NCBI GenBank assembly: GCA_900314825.1
Contig: OMWS01000001.1
Coordinates: 32,460-96,459 of the forward strand
Direction: 5' to 3'
Source: an uncultured Veillonellaceae bacterium
GTDB taxonomy: Bacteria; Bacillota; Negativicutes; Selenomonadales; Selenomonadaceae
DNA: 64,000 bases
Under the pieces are notes generated by a model. It ran no database searches and was not told the origin of the DNA. It saw only the letters and a program-made list of their open reading frames with translations. Below, piece by piece: positions 58,614 to 64,000 of the stretch; the first letter of the stretch is position 1, and every line of letters begins with the position of its first letter. The position numbers and the translations under genes were made by a program.

Positions 58614-59352
58614 AGCCATGATCCGGCGCGGCCTCGTCGAGACGATGGATTGGGCGGCGATGCATGCCGAGGTCGTCGGCGAAGCGGCGGATGGCGTGGC
58701 GGCGCTCGAAGTCATTCATGAAAAACAGCCGGATGTGCTGCTGGCCGACATTCGCATGCCGCGGCTGTCCGGCCTCGACCTCGCGGAGCGCTTGCACGAG
58801 GAGGGCAGCCGCACGGCCATCGTCTTTCTCACGAGCTATGCAGAATTTTCGTATGCGCAGCGCGCCGTGCGGCTCGGCGCGGCGGATTATCTGTTGAAGC
58901 CGGTAGATGAATCTGAACTTGCGCGCGTCCTGTTGGGGATTGCGGAATCTCGGAGGAAAAAGAAGGACGGACAGCAAGCGGCGTTGACGGATTGGTCGAC
59001 GGAGAACGCGATGAAGCAACCTTACGTCGCGGATGTGCTCATGGCGATTCAAAAGCGTTACCGCGAACGTCTCAGCATCGAAATACTCGCGGAAGAAGCG
59101 GGCGTTTCCGCCAGTTATCTGTCGCGCAAGTTGAAGGAAACGACCGGCCATACGTTCAGCGGATTGCTCGCGCGCTATCGCATCACCCAGAGTTTGCCGC
59201 TCCTCAAAGCCGGCCGCTTGCGCGTGTATGAAGTGGCGGAAGCAGCCGGCTTTGCCGATTACAAGACGTTCAGCCAGGTCTTCAAGAAATATCTGCATAC
59301 TTCGCCGCGCACGTGGCTGTCACAGGAAGGAGTTTTGCATGAAACCATATGA
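58585..59352 (+). CDS. Response regulator with AraC-type DNA-binding domain, YesN type
   Basis: 255 residues. Receiver domain with IAEDEAMIRRGLVETMDWAA, Asp55 in VLLADIRMPRLSGLDLAERL and Lys in YLLKPVDESELAR. The C-terminal AraC domain (about 145-250) has two HTH units: RLSIEILAEEAGVSASYLSR and VYEVAEAAGFADYKTFSQVF followed by KYLHTSPRTW. It overlaps the kinase by 29 bases and the HAD gene by 14 bases, so all three are translationally coupled. Confidence 0.93.
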   Translation: MLRIVIAEDEAMIRRGLVETMDWAAMHAEVVGEAADGVAALEVIHEKQPDVLLADIRMPRLSGLDLAERLHEEGSRTAIVFLTSYAEFSYAQRAVRLGAADYLLKPVDESELARVLLGIAESRRKKKDGQQAALTDWSTENAMKQPYVADVLMAIQKRYRERLSIEILAEEAGVSASYLSRKLKETTGHTFSGLLARYRITQSLPLLKAGRLRVYEVAEAAGFADYKTFSQVFKKYLHTSPRTWLSQEGVLHETI

Positions 59353-60169
59353 AAATACCATGATCATCAGCGACCTCGATGGGACGCTGATCCCGCGCGG
59401 CGGGCAGGTGTCGGAAGCGAATCGCAACGCAATCGAGCGCTTTGTCGCGGGCGGCGGGCGCTTCGGCATTGCGACGGGGCGCACGCCCGAGGCTGCAGAT
59501 GGCTACGTCCACGTGCTCGCGATCACGGCGCCGAGCATTTTCTTCAATGGCGCGATGCTCTACGATTGGCAATCAAAGTGCGTGCTCGCCGCAAAGCCGC
59601 TGCCGGGCGGCGCGATTTGGCCGCGCTTTGCGGCGCAGTGCCTCGCGCATTTTCCAGAGGCGTGCGTCGAAGTCTATACGGCAGACAACTGCAACATCGT
59701 CAGCGACCCAGCGAATGACGACCCGCGCCTGCCGCTCGAATATTACCGTTACTGCCATGTGCCGCTCGATGAGGTCGCTGACACGGAGCGCACGCCGTGG
59801 CTGAAGTTTTTCGTCTCCGACGATCCCGCGCGGCTCGCGGTCCTCGAGCGGGAAAAAGATGCATTCGGCATCGGGAAGCTCGCCAACAGTTTTTATTCCG
59901 AGGCGAATTACTATGAGTTCGTGGCGAACGGCGTCTCGAAAGGCGCGATGATCGAAGAGATTCGCCGCTTGCCTGCGTACGAACATGTCCACATCATCGC
60001 GCTCGGCGATTATCTCAATGACAATGAGATGCTTGCGGCGGCGGACATCGGCGTCGCATCCGGCAATGCGCACGCAGCGACGAAAGCGGCGGCCGATGTC
60101 GTTGGTTGCCGCGTCGAAGAGGATCTCATCCCTTGGGTGCTCGCAAACGTCCTGCATGATGGACTTTGA
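59339..60169 (+). CDS. HAD-superfamily phosphatase, Cof type
   Basis: 276 residues from ATG 59339 behind AGGAAGGAG. Motif I TMIISDLDGTLIPRGGQ with the two catalytic Asp, motif II GRFGIATGRTPEA, cap domain in the middle, motif III Lys in NGVSKGAMIEEI and motif IV VHIIALGDYLNDNEMLAAAD. Such enzymes hydrolyse sugar phosphates and related compounds. Its coupling to the two-component genes beside an AfuA-type importer suggests that it acts on an imported phospho-compound (inference). Confidence 0.9.
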   Translation: MKPYENTMIISDLDGTLIPRGGQVSEANRNAIERFVAGGGRFGIATGRTPEAADGYVHVLAITAPSIFFNGAMLYDWQSKCVLAAKPLPGGAIWPRFAAQCLAHFPEACVEVYTADNCNIVSDPANDDPRLPLEYYRYCHVPLDEVADTERTPWLKFFVSDDPARLAVLEREKDAFGIGKLANSFYSEANYYEFVANGVSKGAMIEEIRRLPAYEHVHIIALGDYLNDNEMLAAADIGVASGNAHAATKAAADVVGCRVEEDLIPWVLANVLHDGL

Positions 60170-60202
60170 CGGACAATCGTTGAAAAAAGCAGGTTGCAGT
60201 CG

Positions 60203-60231
60203 TTGACAATATACGGGTTCAATGATAACAT
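60203..60231 (+). promoter_or_regulatory. Sigma-A type promoter downstream of the HAD gene
   Basis: Perfect TTGACA at 60203-60208, 17-base spacer, TAACAT at 60226-60231. It starts a transcript that would meet the terminator at 60308-60340, giving an RNA of about 100 bases. Confidence 0.6.
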
Positions 60232-60307
60232 AATCATCGTAAGTTTTTGATAACTTGCAGGCATAATAAAACACTTGCAACTCCGGAGCAAAAACGGAAC
60301 AAAAAAG

Positions 60308-60340
60308 ACAGTCGGAGGGCCAACACCGGCTGTTTTTTCT
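60308..60340 (+). terminator. Rho-independent terminator or attenuator before the GntP gene
   Basis: ACAGTCGG (60308-60315) pairs with CCGGCTGT (60326-60333), one T-G wobble, then six T. Confidence 0.75.
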
Positions 60341-60349
60341 TGTGTTGCT

Positions 60350-60367
60350 AACACGAAATATCGTGTT
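60350..60367. promoter_or_regulatory. Palindrome sharing the pckA operator core
   Basis: AACACGA-AATA-TCGTGTT, perfect 7-base arms. Its central 12 bases ACGAAATATCGT are identical to those at 48414-48425 in the pckA leader. Confidence 0.5.
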
Positions 60368-60398
60368 TTGTATTTCTTCATTCGTATCTGGTGGATTG

Positions 60399-60578
60399 TA
60401 GGAAGCGATGATTTAAGACGGTCGTCCAGATTGCCGTAGATTTTCTGTCCCTATCTAGGAGACAAACCGGAGGCGTAGCAGCGCTACGTCGAGGATTTGT
60501 CGACGACGAGAGGACAGAAAAGATGCGGTAAGATGGGCGGGCGGAATAGGGCGGGCGGAATAAATCAGTGCTTCCTAT
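60399..60578. repeat. MITE-like element, family 4, before the GntP gene
   Basis: The left end AGGAAGCGATGATTTA (from 60400) and the reverse complement of the right end (AGGAAGCACTGATTTA, to 60578) are terminal inverted repeats. Inside, GATTTTCTGTCC (60439-60450) and GGACAGAAAAGATG (from 60512) pair, and GCGTAGC/GCTACG forms the tip, so the 180 bases fold into one long hairpin. The right side also holds a direct repeat GGGCGGGCGGAATA. No coding potential is seen. Confidence 0.7.
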
Positions 60579-60601
60579 AGGAGAGGAGACACTTAGAACT
60601 C

Positions 60602-62017
60602 ATGGAGGCATTCTGTATTGCCGTGGCCCTGGTCGGCCTCATGTATTTTGCGTATCGCGGCTGGTCGATCATTTTGATCGCGCCGATGTTTGCCGGGCTG
60701 GCAGCGCTCGCGAGCGCGTTCGGCATCTTGCCGACGTACACGGAGCTCTACATGACGCGCATGGCGGAATACGTCAAAACGTATTATCCCGTGTTCCTGT
60801 TTGGTGCGGTGTTCGCGCGCCTCATGGAAAAGGGCGGCCTCGCGGCGGCCGTCGCGGGCAAGATCGTCGAGGTGCTCGGCGAGAAGCGCGCCGTGCTCGC
60901 CGTGCTCCTCGGTTGCGGCGCATTGACGTACGGCGGCCTCTCCGTGTTCGTCGTCGCGTTCGTCATGTATCCGTTTGGCGCGTACGTGTTCCGCCGCGCC
61001 GACATCCCGAAGAAGCTGCTGCCGGCCGCGCTCTGGATGGGCATTTTCTCCTTTGCCATGGTCTCGCTGCCCGGCACGCCGCAGATCCAGAACATCATCC
61101 CGTCGTCGTATTTCCAGACGTCGACGTGGGCAGGCCCAGGCATCGGCGTGTTCGCTTCGATTTTGTTCCTCGCCATCGGCTGGGGCTGGATTACGCATCG
61201 CGCGAAAAAGCTCCAGGCGGCCGGCGAAGGCTATGGTGCGCACAAGGAAGGGCGCAAGCGCCGCGAGCCGAAGATCAAGATTCCCTGGTACTGGGCGATG
61301 CTGCCGCTCGTCATGGTCATCGTCATCAACGTGATCCTCTCGAATCCTTTCAACTGGTCGTGGGGCTATCATTGGGATGACGGCGCGCTCGACGTCTTTG
61401 CACCGCTCCATCTGTCGCTGCTCGCGGCGAAGGTCGGCAAGATTTCGGCGATCTGGTCCATCAGCGTCGCGCTCATCGTCAGCTCCGTCGCGGCGGCGTA
61501 CATCGGCCGCAAGCGCTTCATGGTCATGGATGGCTTCCTAGCGCCCATCAACTACGGCGCGCTCTCGTCGGCGGCCGCCGCGCTCAACGTCGCGTCCGGC
61601 TATGCGTTCGGCTGCGTGCTGACGACGCTGCCGGGCTTCGCGCCCGTCACGACGGGCCTCATGGATCTCGCGACATCGTTCGGCCCTCTCGTCTCGGCCG
61701 TCGTCACGACGAACATCATGTGCGGCATCACGGGCTCGGCCTCGGGCGGCCTGACGATCGCGCTCTCCGCGCTTGGCGACCAGTGGATGCAGATGGCGCT
61801 CGCGCAGGGCATCCCGCTCGAGGCGCTCCACCGCATCGTCGCCATCGCGTCCGTCGGTATCGACCCCGTGCCGCACTGCGGCGCGCTCGTCACGCTCCTT
61901 GCCATCTGCGGCCTCACGCACAACGATTCCTACTACGACATCGCCGTCTGCATGGCGCTGAAATTCTTCGTGCCGTATCTGTGCGTCGTGTTTTATCTGC
62001 TCACGGGCATCTGCTGA
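60602..62017 (+). CDS. GntP-family permease
   Basis: 471 residues, about 12-14 membrane helices. Family-type segments: YYPVFLFGAVFARLMEKGGL, GCGALTYGGLSVFVVAFVMY, SLPGTPQIQNIIPSSYF and TTNIMCGITGSASGGLTIAL with DPVPHCGALVTLLAICG. GntP-family carriers are proton symporters for gluconate or short hydroxy acids; the substrate here is not determined. AGGAGAGGAG lies 13 bases before the ATG. A palindrome shared with pckA lies 235 bases upstream. A strong terminator follows. Confidence 0.85.
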   Translation: MEAFCIAVALVGLMYFAYRGWSIILIAPMFAGLAALASAFGILPTYTELYMTRMAEYVKTYYPVFLFGAVFARLMEKGGLAAAVAGKIVEVLGEKRAVLAVLLGCGALTYGGLSVFVVAFVMYPFGAYVFRRADIPKKLLPAALWMGIFSFAMVSLPGTPQIQNIIPSSYFQTSTWAGPGIGVFASILFLAIGWGWITHRAKKLQAAGEGYGAHKEGRKRREPKIKIPWYWAMLPLVMVIVINVILSNPFNWSWGYHWDDGALDVFAPLHLSLLAAKVGKISAIWSISVALIVSSVAAAYIGRKRFMVMDGFLAPINYGALSSAAAALNVASGYAFGCVLTTLPGFAPVTTGLMDLATSFGPLVSAVVTTNIMCGITGSASGGLTIALSALGDQWMQMALAQGIPLEALHRIVAIASVGIDPVPHCGALVTLLAICGLTHNDSYYDIAVCMALKFFVPYLCVVFYLLTGIC

Positions 62018-62061
62018 CATCGAAAGGAACGGCGCTGCTGTAAATACGAAAACACACGATA

Positions 62062-62106
62062 AATTCGGAAGAACTTCCCATTCGGAAGTTCCTCCGAATT
62101 TTTTTG
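62062..62106 (+). terminator. Rho-independent terminator after the GntP gene
   Basis: AATTCGGA-GAACTTCC-like left arm (62062-62078) pairs with GGAAGTTC-TCCGAATT (62084-62100) with one bulge on each side, then a T run. Confidence 0.9.
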
Positions 62107-62140
62107 TGCATTTCGTGCCAAAAATCTGCATTTCGTGCCA
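62107..62140 (+). repeat. Two 14-bp direct repeats upstream of the surface-protein promoter
   Basis: TGCATTTCGTGCCA-like units: TGCATTTCGTGCCA at 62107-62120 and again at 62127-62140, a 20-base period (about two helical turns). The tandem, in-phase arrangement 30-60 bases before the -10 element fits an activator or response-regulator site. Confidence 0.75.
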
Positions 62141-62169
62141 CATTTGAACAGCGGCGGGGTGTTTTGTGG

Positions 62170-62175
62170 TAAGAT
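62170..62175 (+). promoter_or_regulatory. Putative -10 element of the surface-protein gene
   Basis: TAAGAT at 62170-62175, about 50 bases before ATG 62225. No good -35 hexamer lies 17 bases upstream, which agrees with activation from the direct repeats. Confidence 0.4.
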
Positions 62176-62252
62176 GCGCCCGTAGTGGAAGATTTCATTC
62201 TCTGGTTCAAAGGAGTGGATTGACATGGAGATGAAACAGCATGACACAATTA

Positions 62253-62262
62253 CCCCCCCCCC
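62253..62262 (+). repeat. Run of ten C: candidate phase-variation tract
   Basis: Ten consecutive C follow the ribosome-bound start ATG 62225 by nine codons. With ten C that start reads to a stop at 62297-62299. Eight or eleven C would join it to the long open frame; nine C also gives a stop. Slippage here would switch the protein on and off. Confidence 0.85.
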
Positions 62263-62295
62263 ATCGTCCGCCGTCAAAGGACATCTGAACGCGCC

Positions 62296-64000
62296 ATGAC
62301 GCTCGCCATCCTCACGGCGCTGCTCGCAGGCGCGACGGTGACGCCGGTGATGGCGAAAGATGTGACGATCGATATTATTGACGGCAAAGATTGGTACTAC
62401 GGCGACGAGTCGTCTGGTGGCGATGTGACCGGCGTCAACGCCACGGTCACTGGCACCACGGACGAAATCGTGTATGTGTACGGTGGATATGCTTCGGGCG
62501 ACTATAATGCGACGAATAATACTGTCAATTTCTTGGCCGATAAGAATGGAAAGGTAAACCTGTGGATGTACGGTGGGTATAGCGCCTTCGGCGATGCGAC
62601 CGGCAACACGGTCATGATCTCCAGCGGAACGGCTTCGGGAAATGTGTTCGGCGGAAAAAGCGTCAACAAAGGCGATGCGACCGGCAACACGGTCATGATC
62701 TCCGGCGGAACGGTCTCGGGACGTGTGTACGGCGGAGAAAGCTCCGACGGCGATGCGACCGGCAATAAGATCATCATCCGAGCAGGCGAAAATGGGGAAA
62801 CGGCGACGTTCGGCAAACACACCATACTCGACGGCTACAGCGGCTCCGGAACTGGCAGCGACAATGCGCTCATCTTCCAGGGGGTGAAAAACGTTGAGGC
62901 TGGCAAAGTGAACTATTTTGACAAGTACCAATTCCTCCTCGGCGATGATTTCAACGATACGGATGTGTTTCTCAATCTCACAGATAGTCTCACAGATAGA
63001 ACAATGGGGAGAAATGCTGAGGCGTGCGTGGCGTATGCCAATGCCGACGACACGATCTCCTTGATGAAAGTTACTCCCTATAGTAGCGGAATTTCCAGCG
63101 ACGGCCTGAAGCTTGTGCCTTACGAAAACGAGGCAAAAACCGCCTCCATCACGACGGCGGGAACATTCGACACGACGGACAACAACACGGTCCTCAAATT
63201 GAAGGTCGCGGACGTGGCGTACAAGTTCGCGATCTCCGACAATGCCAACGCGCTGAAGAATGGAGATGCGTTCTTCACGTTCAAGAGGAAGGGAACGCTG
63301 AAGGTCTCATCCGATCAAGTGACGTTCCAAAACGGCAAGCTTCTCCTCAGCGAAGGCGACAAGATCTATCTGCTGAAGAATGACGAAGCCATGGGCAAGC
63401 TCGAGTATACTGCGACGGACGACGCACAAAAATGGGTGAATACCTACAAGAATGAAAAGGCCACGGTCACGACGACCAGCGCGGTAAATCAAGTCGACAA
63501 CGACCTCGTGCTGAGCGTCAGCGACGTGAAGTATGCGTTCGACCTCACAACGGCGAAGACGGGCGACGCTGCCTTCCTCACATCCCAAAATGCGGGGACA
63601 ACGACGATCGCCGCGAAGAACGTGGACATCACTGGCAACCAAAACACGCTGCTCAACATCAACAAAGGCGATACATTCTATTTGCTGGAGAACACCACCG
63701 ACACAGGCAAGCTCGCGTATACCGGTTCGAACACATGGACGCACAACTACGAGGCGACAACCGACGCCGGCACGGCCACGGTCGCGACGACCGGCACGGT
63801 GAAGGCGGACGGCAACGACCTCAAGCTGAACATTGATGAGCAGACGTATGCGTTCAACCTTTCCGCCGATGCGAAAAACAACGATACGTTCCTCACGTCC
63901 ACGAACACGGGAACGACAAAGATCTATGATCTGGACCTCACGGTCGCGAACGGCAGCAAGCTTCAGCCGGGCGATACGGTCTACCTGCTGAAGAATACAA
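62296..64000 (+). CDS. Large repetitive surface protein, autotransporter-passenger-like, 5' part (runs off the window)
   Basis: The frame is open from ATG 62296 to the window end without a stop (at least 568 codons). Its first residues, MTLAILTALLAGATVTPVMA, are a signal-peptide core. The likely true start is ATG 62225 with AGGAG 11 bases upstream; joined at eight or eleven C it would add a charged n-region with RRQRTSERAM. The passenger begins with three GDATGN-type repeats (GDATGNTVMIS, then V-F/Y-GG), then ~105-residue repeats. This style is typical of autotransporters of Negativicutes; the barrel would be downstream, outside the window. As sequenced, expression is probably off or weak. 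Confidence 0.75.
   Translation, partial: MTLAILTALLAGATVTPVMAKDVTIDIIDGKDWYYGDESSGGDVTGVNATVTGTTDEIVYVYGGYASGDYNATNNTVNFLADKNGKVNLWMYGGYSAFGDATGNTVMISSGTASGNVFGGKSVNKGDATGNTVMISGGTVSGRVYGGESSDGDATGNKIIIRAGENGETATFGKHTILDGYSGSGTGSDNALIFQGVKNVEAGKVNYFDKYQFLLGDDFNDTDVFLNLTDSLTDRTMGRNAEACVAYANADDTISLMKVTPYSSGISSDGLKLVPYENEAKTASITTAGTFDTTDNNTVLKLKVADVAYKFAISDNANALKNGDAFFTFKRKGTLKVSSDQVTFQNGKLLLSEGDKIYLLKNDEAMGKLEYTATDDAQKWVNTYKNEKATVTTTSAVNQVDNDLVLSVSDVKYAFDLTTAKTGDAAFLTSQNAGTTTIAAKNVDITGNQNTLLNINKGDTFYLLENTTDTGKLAYTGSNTWTHNYEATTDAGTATVATTGTVKADGNDLKLNIDEQTYAFNLSADAKNNDTFLTSTNTGTTKIYDLDLTVANGSKLQPGDTVYLLKNT
63220..64000 (+). repeat. Tandem ~105-codon repeats in the surface protein
   Basis: Three units begin at about 63220 (YKFAIS), 63532 (YAFDLT) and 63847 (YAFNLS), periods 312 and 315 bases. 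Each contains a G-D-x-x-(F/Y)-L-L-(K/E)-N line (GDKIYLLKN, GDTFYLLEN, GDTVYLLKN) and GKLEYT/GKLAYT. The array continues past the window end. The units are diverged at DNA level. Confidence 0.8.

Noticed and set aside
1..64000. CRISPR arrays, tRNA or rRNA genes
   Set aside because: No regularly spaced exact direct repeats and no tRNA or rRNA signature sequences were seen; the intergenic repeats present are palindromic and irregularly placed.

Overview
The window reads as chromosomal DNA of a GC-rich, motile Negativicutes bacterium (diderm Firmicutes), most like Selenomonas or a close relative. The flagellar/chemotaxis gene order is of Firmicutes type (fliY, flbD, flhF-flhG, cheC, cheD and a sigma-28 gene at the end). 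The right edge carries an autotransporter-like surface protein, which fits a cell with an outer membrane. No database search was possible; the taxonomic call is inference from gene order and family content.

Layout. 1-34,700: a fla/che supercluster, all on the plus strand: fliF (3' end), fliG, fliH, fliI, fliJ, a lytic transglycosylase, a MotE-like gene, fliK, flgD, a conserved flg-operon gene, flgE; then an Rpn-family nuclease gene bounded by its own promoter and two terminators; then flbD, fliL, fliM, fliY, cheY, fliO, fliP, fliQ, fliR, flhB, flhA, flhF, flhG, a PilZ brake gene, cheB, cheA, cheW, cheC, cheD, a small membrane protein, fliA (sigma-28), fapA, two uncharacterised genes and flagellin. 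Together these encode the export gate and ATPase, switch, hook, filament and chemotaxis core. cheR, flgK/flgL, fliD and fliS are not in the window.

34,780-48,370: housekeeping and metabolic genes: nitroreductase, prfC, dTDP-rhamnose genes rfbA and rfbB, a secreted GH84-like glycosidase, a tyrosine T-box leader with aroF-tyrA, a UPF0158 gene, nadE and thrC. The gaps here are filled with palindromic intergenic repeats in several families. 48,475-50,140 is pckA, broken by an exact 58-bp tandem duplication inside its nucleotide-binding region.

50,250-62,020: thiE, two uncharacterised genes, thiT, an ABC importer (ATPase, fused permease, lipoprotein), a YesM/YesN-type two-component system, a HAD phosphatase, a repeat-rich spacer and a GntP-family permease. 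62,100-64,000: the 5' part of a large repetitive surface protein whose start is followed by a run of ten C residues. The run leaves the ribosome-bound start out of frame with the long open frame, the classic layout of a phase-variable adhesin. This is the most interesting locus in the window, followed by the pckA duplication, the insertion in the flagellar operon and the intergenic repeat families.
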